From contig JAJXZS010000035.1 in NCBI GenBank assembly GCA_021779955.1, positions 62,001-126,000 of the forward strand: a DNA stretch of 64,000 nucleotides, in the 5' to 3' direction. The number at the start of each line of letters is the position of its first letter. Positions within the stretch are counted from its first letter, which is position 1. Shown piece by piece: positions 42,550 to 49,988 of the stretch. The DNA comes from Chloroflexota bacterium (GTDB lineage Bacteria; Chloroflexota; Anaerolineae; Anaerolineales; Anaerolineaceae). The position numbers were made by a program, and so were the translations under genes. Below the pieces are notes generated by a model that was given only the letters and a program-made list of their open reading frames with translations, made no database searches and was not told the DNA's origin.

Positions 42550-42563
42550 AGAACGACTGAATT
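42478..42563. repeat. attL, 86-bp direct repeat
   Basis: Identical to 46525-46610 over 86 bp; the matches stop at G/A on the left and T/C on the right. It contains a complete tRNA-Lys plus 14 bp of its 5' flank. Confidence 0.85.
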
Positions 42564-42627
42564 TTCCCGTACAAATACAATTTAGGCGCTTTCTTAACTG
42601 ATTTTACCGCATTTTGGGAGCTCAATT

Positions 42628-43557
42628 TTGGCAAACCAAAGCGATAAAAAGCAGTGGATTAACCTAAACTCGCAGGATCCATTACTTGCGAGCCTGGACG
42701 CATTCCGGCAGGACCGTAAAGCCCAGAACATGGCGCCTGGAACGCTGTACTTCTATCATGCAAAGTTGTCAATGTTCACTCGCTTTTGTGATGAGCAGGG
42801 GGTGGATAGTGTCAGTCAGATCGATGCGGATTTACTCAGGTGCTTTATGATCTGGTTGGAAGAGACAGGTCATAACCCAGGCGGGCAGCACACATTCTAC
42901 CGGGCGGTCAAAACCTTTCTCAAATGGTACGAACGCGAAAACGAACCGCAAGGATGGAATAACCCCATAGACCGGGTAAAAGCCCCCAGGCTGCCTGTAC
43001 AGCCCCTGGAGCCCGTTTCACTGGATACAGTGAGGATACTGTTAGGTCAATGCCCTGCAGACCTTACAGGCACGCGGGACCGCGCGATGATACTCTTTTT
43101 ACTGGATACCGGCTGCAGGGCGAACGAGGCGCTATCCGTGACCCTGCAGGATGTCAATATCGTTTCGGGTGAAGTGATCATTACCAGTGGCAAGGGTGGA
43201 AAACCGCGTTTCGTGTACCTGGGAAGAACCGCCCGAAAAGCCCTAAGAGATTACCTACACAAACGAAAGGACAGAGCCCGTGAATTATGGATCACCAGGG
43301 ACGGTACGGGTTTGACCTATGCGGGATTACGCTCCATGATCACCCGGCGTGCGCGTCAAGCCAACATCGGTCCGCCGCAGCTCCATGCGTTTAGGCGGGC
43401 ATTCGCATTGAATATGCTCAGGAACGGCACGGATATTTTCACCCTGCAGCGTCTCATGGGGCATGCAGACATTCAAATGCTCAGGCGATACCTGGCACAA
43501 ACAAGTGAGGATTTACAGGCTGCCCACCACCGGGCAAGCCCTGGTGATTCACTATAA
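42628..43557 (+). CDS. int: Tyrosine recombinase (integrase) of the element
   Basis: 309 residues; TTG start with GGGAG 7 bp upstream. N-terminal SAM-like core-binding domain (about 15-100), then the catalytic domain with every key residue: Arg in DTGCRANEAL, Lys in TSGKGGKPRF, H-x-x-R in LHAFRRAF, His in LMGHADIQ and the nucleophile Tyr in RRYLAQT. No arm-binding N-terminal extension, like XerC/D-size enzymes. Lies 65 bp from attL, so it very likely moves this element in and out of tRNA-Lys. A 17-bp sequence at its 5' end (42646) recurs near attR (46428). Confidence 0.93.
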   Translation: MANQSDKKQWINLNSQDPLLASLDAFRQDRKAQNMAPGTLYFYHAKLSMFTRFCDEQGVDSVSQIDADLLRCFMIWLEETGHNPGGQHTFYRAVKTFLKWYERENEPQGWNNPIDRVKAPRLPVQPLEPVSLDTVRILLGQCPADLTGTRDRAMILFLLDTGCRANEALSVTLQDVNIVSGEVIITSGKGGKPRFVYLGRTARKALRDYLHKRKDRARELWITRDGTGLTYAGLRSMITRRARQANIGPPQLHAFRRAFALNMLRNGTDIFTLQRLMGHADIQMLRRYLAQTSEDLQAAHHRASPGDSL

Positions 43558-43583
43558 ACTGAAAGTCAAAAGGGAGAGTAAAA

Positions 43584-43955
43584 ATGGAAACGACAGTTGA
43601 AACGAAATTGACAGCATCAACACTAAGAATCGTGGATGAAACAATCGTCAAAATTGGGCGTGATATGTCACTTGATTTAATAGACCTCTTGCACGATTCG
43701 GCCTATAGTACCCTGGAGTCGTATCTTGCAAAGCACCAGGCGCCGGAAGAGGTTATAAAACTCATCGATGACCTTGACCTTATGATGATGATTCAAGAGC
43801 AAAAACAACACGGCGAGTTGCCCGATATATCCGCACAAATGCTCGCTGAATCTATTGGTCCCATGACTGCCCGGATCGCAAACCTGGGCGGAACACTAGA
43901 GCAAAAAGCTACGTGGGGCGAGGAAGTCATCAAATGGCCGGAAAAGTCGAATTGA
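43584..43955 (+). CDS. Unknown helical element protein
   Basis: 123 residues, acidic and mostly helical (DMSLDLIDLLHDSAYSTLESYL, EEVIKLIDDLDLMMMIQEQ), no Cys. GGGAGAG precedes ATG 43584, 27 bp after the integrase, so both are probably cotranscribed. Could be a recombination directionality or regulatory factor, but no HTH is seen. No family recognised. Confidence 0.55.
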   Translation: METTVETKLTASTLRIVDETIVKIGRDMSLDLIDLLHDSAYSTLESYLAKHQAPEEVIKLIDDLDLMMMIQEQKQHGELPDISAQMLAESIGPMTARIANLGGTLEQKATWGEEVIKWPEKSN

Positions 43956-44437
43956 GTTGACTAAGGCATGGTGCTGCAATCTGAATGAGCATGGATTGAC
44001 GCCTAAGTTTGAACTGGAACATACCCGGAGGATTCTTATGATAGGGCTGTTATGATCGAACCGCAAGCTGACGAGATCATAACGGAAAAGACAACCGACA
44101 AGGTCCAGTTGTTCCGCTTACGCGCCGGGGGCGGTCCTTGCCCGAATTGACGAAATGTCGTCAAAAACAATAGCTCCCAATGGGGGAAAATCGGTATTTG
44201 AGCAACGTTCAAATATCCGCGAATTTTTGTATTCCGATGCTTGTTTGTGAAAGTGAGAATTATTAAAATATTGGATATTTTAAGTTTGGCAGGTTTTGTT
44301 TAAGCCCCGTAAGTGTCTATGTGATTAATAGAGAAATATTTTTTTTAAGGAGGTGGTTGAATATTGGATAAACGATTTAAACCGAGCAAGGATCGTGGCA
44401 AATCAGGAAGTCAATTCTCATACAGAAAGGATCCAAG
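43956..44437. other. Element control region with inverted repeats
   Basis: 482 bp without a convincing gene. It holds three inverted repeats: GTTATGATC (44049) / GATCATAAC (about 44072), TTGACGA (44147-44153) / TCGTCAA (44158-44164), and TTAAAATAT (44263-44271) / ATATTTTAA (44275-44283). The last third is very AT-rich. Suits a replication/regulation region of a plasmid-like element. Confidence 0.5.
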
Positions 44438-44644
44438 ATGGAGTACTTTTTAGGTTTGAAGATCGATGCCGAACAAAAAGCCTGCCTGGAATCACTTGTA
44501 AAGCGAAGCGGCAGGACCAGAAGTGGCGTTGTGCAAAGGCTGATTACGTATGCCGTAACCAGTCCAGAAGCCCTGAAAGCGCTGGGAATTGTGGATAACA
44601 ATCGAATTCCTTTTGACGGGAGGGGTGAAAATCTACCGAGATAA
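44438..44644 (+). CDS. Ribbon-helix-helix protein of the element
   Basis: 68 residues. YFLGLKIDAEQKACLESLVKRSGRTRSGVVQRLITYA fits the CopG/Arc fold: a strand, a helix, a turn (SGRTRS) and a second helix. AAAGGA is 6 bp before ATG 44438. Likely a dimeric DNA-binding regulator, perhaps of the inverted repeats to its left. Confidence 0.6.
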   Translation: MEYFLGLKIDAEQKACLESLVKRSGRTRSGVVQRLITYAVTSPEALKALGIVDNNRIPFDGRGENLPR

Positions 44645-44771
44645 AAATGTATATTAAAGCGAATGCCCCGGCGGCTGGCACCGCAAGGGCTGACAATCAT
44701 GTAATACAAGGCAACAATAGAATACATCAAAACCCCAGGGGCGTCAATAACGAATTGACAAGGGGGCATAG

Positions 44772-45251
44772 ATGAACGCGGATCGCGGTTATCCCTGGCT
44801 AAAAATTCCAACGAAACTACCCTTTGACCCCAGATACGGCATGATGTCAGATACAGCAAAAGCCGTATATCTGGAATTGTATTGTCTGGCAGGTCAAGGC
44901 GATTCGGGCGGTCTAATTGCCAGTGCGGGCGGGGGATACGTCCTGACAAATAGCGATATTAGCTTCATGTTGCACCGGGATCCGTCAACATTCAACAAGA
45001 TTCTCTCTGAACTCGAAAAGGCTAAATTCATTCAGCGATCCGGCGAAGGCTGGGAGATTTCAGGCTGGATGGACGAACAAGGCACAATGTCCCAGCAAGA
45101 TAAACGCGAAGCCTGGAAACAAAGACAAAAAGACCATCGGGACAGACTTAGACAAGAAAAAGAAACAAGGCATCAAGAAAAAGAGGAAGAAGAAGAGGTC
45201 ACGCAGAGGTCACGCGTGACAGAAAAAGAAACAGTAACAGAAGCAGAATAG
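44772..45251 (+). CDS. Replication-initiator/replisome-organiser-like protein
   Basis: 159 residues. N-terminal ~95 residues look like a winged helix (PYGMMSDTAKAVYLELYCLA, YVLTNSDISFMLHRDPSTFNKILSELEKAKFI); the rest is a highly charged tail (KEAWKQRQKDHRDRLRQEKE). The layout matches phage/plasmid replisome-organiser proteins (DnaD-like N-domain). The last 50 bp of the gene carry the first iterons (45198), the usual place for a self-contained origin. AGGGGG precedes the ATG. Confidence 0.5.
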   Translation: MNADRGYPWLKIPTKLPFDPRYGMMSDTAKAVYLELYCLAGQGDSGGLIASAGGGYVLTNSDISFMLHRDPSTFNKILSELEKAKFIQRSGEGWEISGWMDEQGTMSQQDKREAWKQRQKDHRDRLRQEKETRHQEKEEEEEVTQRSRVTEKETVTEAE

Positions 45252-45286
45252 AGGTCATGCGTGACAAATGAAACGTCACGCGTGAC
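45198..45286. repeat. Palindromic iterons, candidate replication origin
   Basis: GTCACGCGTGAC at 45209-45220 and 45275-45286, GTCATGCGTGAC at 45254-45265, and a half site GTCACGC at 45198. Centre spacing 45 and 21 bp keeps roughly the same helical face. They straddle the end of the Rep-like gene. Confidence 0.6.
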
Positions 45287-45656
45287 AACTCCCCCACCCG
45301 AACAAAGCAAAAGCACGCGCTCTACCTCCGCCCCCTCTTTTCAGGATGTAATTATTACCGTACCCGAATAGACCTATCGAACAAGTCACAAAGTTAAGAA
45401 CGCCCACGTTCGTGTGGGTGAAATGTCCAAATGTCCACCGGAAAACGGTACACCCCCAGAATGCCACCCAAAAGCCGCAGGAAGGGCACAGGGGCGTGTA
45501 AGGTCCCCATCATGGCATTCTATATGCTGAATAGACTGGACTGATCGGACACTTGAAAATACTGGACAATCTCCCATTAAATGGGACATAAAAAGGTGGC
45601 AAAATGCAGGCAAAATGCAGGGAAAAGCAGGCAAAAACAGGGAAAGTCAGGACAAA
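45287..45656. other. Noncoding element DNA with short repeats
   Basis: No convincing gene in 370 bp. Contains a hairpin CCCAC-GTTCGT-GTGGG (about 45404-45419) and, at 45599-45655, an imperfect tandem of ~20 bp (CAGGCAAAATGCAGGGAAAAG, CAGGCAAAAACAGGGAAAGT) running up to the next start. Confidence 0.45.
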
Positions 45657-45962
45657 ATGAAAGCATGGAGTACCACTCGATTGATGACACCCGAAGATTA
45701 CACCCGGCTGGAAAATGCCGCCGCTCGATTCAAAGAGAATCACCCGGAGCTGCAGGTGCTTCCCGCCGGGCGGCCAGGCATGGATTACTTTCAGCTTGAC
45801 CTTGCGATAATCCAGAACTGCGAAGATCATAAAGACCCTAACGACCCGGAGCACGCGAACGCATTGAAGCTCAAGAAAGCATGGTTGAGGATCGTACGGC
45901 GCATCCTGGACAATCCCAAAGCCGACGGGGTGGGTTTTGGCTATGTCGGTTACTGTACATAA
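45657..45962 (+). CDS. Unknown element protein
   Basis: 101 residues from ATG 45657 (CAGGAC upstream); an in-frame ATG at 45615 would add residues encoded by the tandem repeat and is less likely. Contains STTRLMTPEDYTRLENAAARF and a C-terminal ALKLKKAWLRIVRRILDNPKADG. Helical, basic at the end. No family recognised. Confidence 0.5.
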   Translation: MKAWSTTRLMTPEDYTRLENAAARFKENHPELQVLPAGRPGMDYFQLDLAIIQNCEDHKDPNDPEHANALKLKKAWLRIVRRILDNPKADGVGFGYVGYCT

Positions 45963-46045
45963 TGGGCTGCACGGGTTTTCTTAAGATTCGAAAATTAACT
46001 CAATTTTTATATTCATGGTTGCGTTAACGTACATTATCACAACCA

Positions 46046-46108
46046 TACGTAATTACGTACATTTATTAAGTATTCTAATGCTACGTAATTACGTATTAGC
46101 CTTATAAT
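46046..46108 (+). promoter_or_regulatory. Two palindromic operators with -10 box upstream of 46134 gene
   Basis: TACGTAATTACGTA, a perfect 14-bp palindrome, occurs at 46046-46059 and 46082-46095 (36 bp apart). TATAAT follows at 46103-46108, so the second palindrome covers the -35 region. Strongly suggests repression by a dimeric regulator, plausibly the ribbon-helix-helix protein it precedes. Confidence 0.65.
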
Positions 46109-46133
46109 GAAATAGGCAAATGGAGGGTGTTCT

Positions 46134-46391
46134 GTGACTGGTAAAAAAGCAAAGACTAAAGAGGAGCAAAAAACCCGCGTGCTGCAGATACGGTTATCTG
46201 AAACCGATTACCAGGCATTCAAGGCGGCTGCAGCCAAAGAGCGTATGTACATGGCCGATTTGGTAAGGTTGAAGGTGTTAGGTCCTAAACCGCCCGAGCC
46301 GATCCCCACCCCAGAACCTACCGAGATCACCCTACCTGGCTATCCAGGCACATTCAAGCTCCCACCCAAAAGGAAAAAGAGACCATCGTAA
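46134..46391 (+). CDS. Ribbon-helix-helix-like protein of the element
   Basis: 85 residues; GTG start after GGAGGG. TRVLQIRLSETDYQAFKAAAAKERMYMADLVRLKVL gives a strand-helix-helix of the RHH/MobC-like type; a Pro-rich linker (PKPPEPIPTPEPTE) and basic tail (KLPPKRKKRPS) follow. Promoter with paired palindromes directly upstream suggests autoregulation. Confidence 0.6.
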   Translation: MTGKKAKTKEEQKTRVLQIRLSETDYQAFKAAAAKERMYMADLVRLKVLGPKPPEPIPTPEPTEITLPGYPGTFKLPPKRKKRPS

Positions 46392-46437
46392 TCCGTGCTA
46401 CACTGTTCGTGTGTACCTTACCAGTTTAAAAAGCAGT

Positions 46438-46470
46438 GGATTAATCTTAAGTCAATCATCAGATTAATCC
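46438..46470. repeat. Inverted repeat near the right end of the element
   Basis: GGATTAATCT / AGATTAATCC, perfect 10-bp arms with a 13-bp spacer, 55 bp from attR. Its left part belongs to the 17-bp sequence AAAAAGCAGTGGATTAA (46428-46444), which also occurs at 42646-42662 near attL. Candidate recombinase or excisionase arm sites. Confidence 0.5.
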
Positions 46471-46524
46471 GCTAACCCCTAAATGTACGGGGAGTATGGG
46501 CTGGATACCTCCACCTGTACTAGA

Positions 46525-46596
46525 TGAGCGCGAAGGGGCTCGAACCCTTAACCAATGGCTTAAAAGGCCACTGCTCTACCATTGAGCTACGCGCCC
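46525..46596 (-). tRNA. tRNA-Lys(UUU), right copy with promoter
   Basis: Same 72-nt sequence and fold as the left copy (anticodon UUU). The consensus-like promoter at 46608-46636 reads into it, so this copy is probably the expressed one. Confidence 0.95.
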
Positions 46597-46610
46597 AGAA
46601 CGACTGAATT
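46525..46610. repeat. attR, 86-bp direct repeat
   Basis: Identical copy of 42478-42563, with a complete tRNA-Lys. Confidence 0.85.
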
Positions 46611-46636
46611 CTATCATGCACCCAAAGCTGCGTCAA
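46608..46636 (-). promoter_or_regulatory. Promoter of tRNA-Lys (right copy)
   Basis: Minus strand TTGACG (46636-46631) and TAGAAT (46613-46608) with a 17-bp spacer; predicted start ~5 bp before the tRNA. The -35 and most of the spacer lie outside the direct repeat, in host DNA. Confidence 0.7.
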
Positions 46637-46656
46637 TGAAACGCCATTCTTAAAAT

Positions 46657-46688
46657 AAATCAGACCGGTTGCCCGGTCTGATTTTTTT
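46657..46688. terminator. Terminator of the aminotransferase gene
   Basis: AAATCAGACCGG / CCGGTCTGATTT-type stem (12 bp) with a short loop; T-runs on both strands (TTTTTTT on plus, ATTTTA on minus). Confidence 0.85.
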
Positions 46689-46699
46689 AACTAATTTTA

Positions 46700-47770
46700 T
46701 TACGCCTGCTTCATGAACTCTTCCATCGCTTCGGTGAGGGCCTTGACATCCGCAAGCTGGGTCTCGCCCATGGTGGCCACGCGGTAGGTCAGATCCTTGA
46801 TCTTGCCGTAACCGTTGGCGATGCGCATGTCTTTGGTCTGCAGGAACTTGTTGAGTGCGCTGATATCCCACTTGTGCTCGTTCTTGATCGTGACCACGGT
46901 CTTCGAGCGATAGGGCTCCTTCGCCAGGGGTTCCATGCCGTGCGCGATTGCCCAATCCTGCATGTACTTTGACATGGCAGCATGACGGGCAAAGCGCTTA
47001 TCGAGCCCTTCAGCCAGAATGCGGTCAAGCTGGACATCGAGGGCATAGATCAACGACATCGCCGGGGTCATGGGAGTGGAATCTTTGAGGCGGTGTTTCT
47101 CCATAAGGACAAGGTCAAAATACCATCCGCGGTTCTTAACGGTGGCAGCCTTGGCCATGGCGCGGTCTGAAGTTCCGGCAAGAGCAAGGCCAGGCGGCAG
47201 AGCAAAGCACTTCTGCGAACTGGTCATCAGGAAATCGATGCCAAGCGCGTCCATTTCGATCTTGACGCCGGCAAGAGATGAGACTGCATCCACCAGGATG
47301 AGAGTATCGGGGCTGGTTTCATGCACCACATGGCACAATTCCTTAAGCGGGTTTTCGACACCCGTGGAGGTCTCGTTGTGCACGATGGTGACAGCTTCAT
47401 AGTGTTTCTTCTTCAGGGCGTCACGCAGCATGTCAGGAGTGATGGCTTCGCCGTATTCGACTTCGATCTTGTCTGCCTGCTTGCCATTGGCAATCGCCAC
47501 ATCATTCCAGCGCTGTGAAAAAGAACCGTTGATGCACGAAAGCACAGATTCCTCGACAAAATTGCGAATCCCTGCCTCTTGCATGCCTGAACCGGAATGC
47601 GAACCCTGAAAGACTCTGCTTTCAGTATAGAAGATCTTCTTGGCCCTCTCTTCGGTGCTCTTGAAGATCGCTTCAAAATCCTTGCTGCGATGCGGGATCA
47701 TTGGCTTGGTTTGAGCAGCCAGAACCTCGGGGGCAACATCTACTGGACCCGGCACAAACATATGAGACAT
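46700..47770 (-). CDS. Class V aminotransferase (serine/alanine-glyoxylate type)
   Basis: 356 residues. Typical start MFVPGPVDVAPEVL; HNETSTGV in the middle contacts the substrate and cofactor; DAVSSLAG has the Asp that pairs with the PLP ring, and the Schiff-base Lys is in MTSSQKCFALPPG. Matches small class V enzymes acting as alanine-glyoxylate, serine-pyruvate or phosphoserine aminotransferases. A SerA-like dehydrogenase lies at 61118, so a serine-pathway role is possible but not shown. AAGGAG before the ATG. Confidence 0.88.
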   Translation of the reverse strand: MSHMFVPGPVDVAPEVLAAQTKPMIPHRSKDFEAIFKSTEERAKKIFYTESRVFQGSHSGSGMQEAGIRNFVEESVLSCINGSFSQRWNDVAIANGKQADKIEVEYGEAITPDMLRDALKKKHYEAVTIVHNETSTGVENPLKELCHVVHETSPDTLILVDAVSSLAGVKIEMDALGIDFLMTSSQKCFALPPGLALAGTSDRAMAKAATVKNRGWYFDLVLMEKHRLKDSTPMTPAMSLIYALDVQLDRILAEGLDKRFARHAAMSKYMQDWAIAHGMEPLAKEPYRSKTVVTIKNEHKWDISALNKFLQTKDMRIANGYGKIKDLTYRVATMGETQLADVKALTEAMEEFMKQA

Positions 47771-47852
47771 GACACTCTCCTTTTCGAAGCACGTGTGTTT
47801 TAGCCTGATCCGCCCGATAGCTTATCGCGACCTAAGGCGGACAGGGAATACC

Positions 47853-48098
47853 TTAGCGCAGGAAAAACGAAAGGACCACCAGTACAACAAAGAAGATACC
47901 GGCCAGCGTGCCGATCCTTCTCAGGTCTTGCTTGACGAACGTGTAATCGGGGTTGAATTCCGTTGAGAACGACTTGCCCATCGTTTTGGATGCGGTAGAG
48001 GCTGCGGCTGGGGTCGTCGTGGAGGCAGCTTTGGAGGTATGGGTGGGCGTTGTCGAGGTCGATACGGAACGATGTTTCTGTTTGCTCTTGCTTGGCAT
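47853..48098 (-). CDS. Small Ser/Thr/Ala-rich protein with C-terminal membrane helix
   Basis: 81 residues: basic start (PSKSKQKH), a Thr/Ser/Ala-rich stretch, then FVKQDLRRIGTLAGIFFVVLVVLSFFLR, a tail anchor. GAGGAG before ATG 48098. Lies 22 bp downstream of the sortase gene, so probably in the same transcript. Function unknown. Confidence 0.6.
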   Translation of the reverse strand: MPSKSKQKHRSVSTSTTPTHTSKAASTTTPAAASTASKTMGKSFSTEFNPDYTFVKQDLRRIGTLAGIFFVVLVVLSFFLR

Positions 48099-48120
48099 AG
48101 ATCACTCCTCAAAAAATGAG

Positions 48121-49125
48121 CTAATTTTCTTTCAAAACAGCGGTGACTACATACCGCTGGTTATCCACCATGTAAGGGTAGCACGAAATCAGCGTCAGGG
48201 TCGCATTCGACGTCGCATCCATCACGCTGACATCGGTCGGAGCCACAATCTCATGCCCGGTCACCTCGTAAGTAAAAGACAGGTTCGGCGTGAAAACCAC
48301 GATCGTGTCGCCAGGCTTCAGCTTATCCAGCTCCTTGAACCACTGTCCATACACATCGTTGTGCGCCGAGACGACCATGTTGCCATTTGTCCCGGGGTCT
48401 GCAGAGCCGATGTGCTGGGCAAGACCCTTCTTCAACTGTTCCCATCCGTCGCCCTGTACCACAGGCGCGTCTACCGAGATAGCCGCGATCTGCATCCGCG
48501 TGGCTTGCTGCGGACCTGGCGTGGGCACGGGCAGGTTCGCGTAACTCTGCATCAGAGGGCGCAAGTGCTCGGGAATCTCGGCCTCGTTTTGCTGCGGCTC
48601 TTGCCCGGCCACTGGCACTTTATGCCCGCCAGGTAGTACCACCGCCCCGATCAACGGGGTTGCTGTCAATGTTGGCTGCTTGAGCGCAGAAGCCACCTCG
48701 GTATTGAGGTTGCGGATCAGCGAAACGCCATTGAAGAAGATAAAGAGCAATCCAAGAATGGCAATGATCTCGATCGCGAAAAGGAAGCTGTCCAAGCCCG
48801 CTCTGCGCCGCTTTTGACGCCTGCGTTTTGCCGGGCTTTCCACTGTTTCAACGCCTGCTGCGTCCGCGATCTGCGAAGGTGGGTTCGGCTCTTTGGCGTC
48901 ATCCACTCGAATCACCCTGCCCGTTCGGCGGTAAGCTTCCAGCCGGGCTTCATGCTCCGCGCGCCTGCGTTCGATCAAGAGCTGGCGCAATTCCTCCGTC
49001 GAGAGTTCGTCTACCGAGCGCTTGCGAGACAAGCGAGATCCTTGGCTTGATGGATTTTTACTCTTGTGATTATACTCGATATTCCGTCGGACCCTATTGA
49101 TGAAGCTCCCGCCATCCGCTGGCAT
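48121..49125 (-). CDS. Class D/E-like sortase
   Basis: Up to 334 residues. A charged, helical N-terminal cytoplasmic part (~110 residues, RRRAEHEARLEAYRRTGR), one membrane helix (FLFAIEIIAILGLLFIFF), then the sortase barrel: catalytic His in VVSAHNDVYG, Cys in TLTLISCYPY, Arg in NQRYVVTAVL. Cleaves a surface sorting signal and transfers it to the wall or another protein. The long N-terminus is unusual, and the start is uncertain because GGGGAGG touches ATG 49125; later GTG/TTG starts are possible. No LPXTG substrate was seen in this window. Confidence 0.85.
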   Translation of the reverse strand: MPADGGSFINRVRRNIEYNHKSKNPSSQGSRLSRKRSVDELSTEELRQLLIERRRAEHEARLEAYRRTGRVIRVDDAKEPNPPSQIADAAGVETVESPAKRRRQKRRRAGLDSFLFAIEIIAILGLLFIFFNGVSLIRNLNTEVASALKQPTLTATPLIGAVVLPGGHKVPVAGQEPQQNEAEIPEHLRPLMQSYANLPVPTPGPQQATRMQIAAISVDAPVVQGDGWEQLKKGLAQHIGSADPGTNGNMVVSAHNDVYGQWFKELDKLKPGDTIVVFTPNLSFTYEVTGHEIVAPTDVSVMDATSNATLTLISCYPYMVDNQRYVVTAVLKEN

Positions 49126-49161
49126 TCCTCCCCGCTTCGGCTGATGGCAGTCGGTGAACCA

Positions 49162-49170
49162 TGCTACAAT
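49162..49170 (+). promoter_or_regulatory. Extended -10 promoter of HAD phosphatase gene
   Basis: TGCTACAAT, an extended -10 (TG-N-TACAAT). A similar TGGTACAAT stands before the 62206 gene. Confidence 0.45.
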
Positions 49171-49199
49171 TCATTATTATTCGGAGGGTTGAAGTCTTT

Positions 49200-49961
49200 A
49201 TGCCTAGAAATTACTTAATCGACATGGACGGCGTTCTGGTGAAGGGGAAAGCTCTCATCCCGGGAGCAGACAAATTCATCGAGCGCCTGACCGAAAGCAA
49301 CGCCAAGTTCCTGATTCTTACCAACAACCCCCTCTATACCCAACGCGACCTCGAACACCGCCTCCGGGCTTCCGGTTTACATGTCCCAGCTGAGCTCATT
49401 TTTACCTCGGCGATCGCCACGGCGCGCTTCGTACAAAGCCAGAAACCCAACGGCACGGCCTTTATTATCGGCGAATCCGGGCTCACCCAGGCCATGCACG
49501 ACGTTGGCTATGTGCAAACCGATACCGACCCCGATTACGTCATCCTGGGCGAGGTCAACTTCTACAATTTCGAGATGATCACCCGGGCAGTCCGCCTGAT
49601 CAATGCCGGGGCAATGTTCATCGCCACCAATCCCGATCCAACCGGCCCAACTGAGGGCGGCATTGTGCCGGCAACAGGCTCCATGGCCGCACTGATCGAG
49701 AAGGCAACTGGAAAGCCGCCTTTCTTCGTCGGCAAGCCCAACCCCTTTATGATGCGCTCAGCGATCCGCTATTTGGGCGTGCATTCTGAAGACACCACCA
49801 TGATCGGCGATCGTATGGATACTGACATCGTTGCAGGGGTGATGAGCGGACTCGACACAATTCTCGTGCTCAGCGGCGTTTCGAGGCGTGAGGATGTGGA
49901 GCGTTTCCCTTATCGCCCTACCCAGATACTTGGCTCCGTTGCAGAAATCGTAGTAAAATAG
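49200..49961 (+). CDS. HAD-superfamily (NagD-like, class IIA) phosphatase
   Basis: 253 residues from ATG 49200; the in-frame ATG at 49161 lies inside the -10 box and is rejected. HAD motif I is [12 protein letters not shown] (nucleophile Asp and +2 Asp), motif [11 protein letters not shown], motif III Lys in FFVGKPNP and motif [12 protein letters not shown]. Cap region between 80 and 170. Resembles NagD/p-nitrophenyl phosphatase-like enzymes acting on small sugar or nucleotide phosphates. Followed by a CDF transporter 28 bp later. Confidence 0.88.
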   Translation: MPRNYLIDMDGVLVKGKALIPGADKFIERLTESNAKFLILTNNPLYTQRDLEHRLRASGLHVPAELIFTSAIATARFVQSQKPNGTAFIIGESGLTQAMHDVGYVQTDTDPDYVILGEVNFYNFEMITRAVRLINAGAMFIATNPDPTGPTEGGIVPATGSMAALIEKATGKPPFFVGKPNPFMMRSAIRYLGVHSEDTTMIGDRMDTDIVAGVMSGLDTILVLSGVSRREDVERFPYRPTQILGSVAEIVVK

Positions 49962-49988
49962 TCCAATTATTGGAAAGTGTTTTAAGGC

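Larger units (their letters stand above)
42478..46610. mobile_element. 4.05-kb integrative element in tRNA-Lys(UUU)
   Basis: Two 86-bp identical direct repeats frame a tyrosine recombinase, a Rep-like gene with iterons, two ribbon-helix-helix proteins and two unknown genes. The unit between repeat starts is 4047 bp. Recombinase adjacent to the left repeat, tRNA target and small size fit a minimal integrative plasmid or phage-satellite-like element. No relaxase, capsid or accessory (resistance, toxin) gene is visible. Element genes all run rightwards. Confidence 0.85.

Noticed and set aside
45276-45467. 63-codon minus-strand frame inside the element
   Set aside because: No ribosome site, Cys/Phe/Gly-rich translation, overlaps the iterons.
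45599-45655. CRISPR array
   Set aside because: Only two imperfect ~20-bp units with no spacers; no cas genes in the window.
42478-46610. Link between the small element and the 24-33 kb capsid cassette (satellite and helper)
   Set aside because: No shared sequence, packaging site or regulatory motif seen; only proximity supports it.
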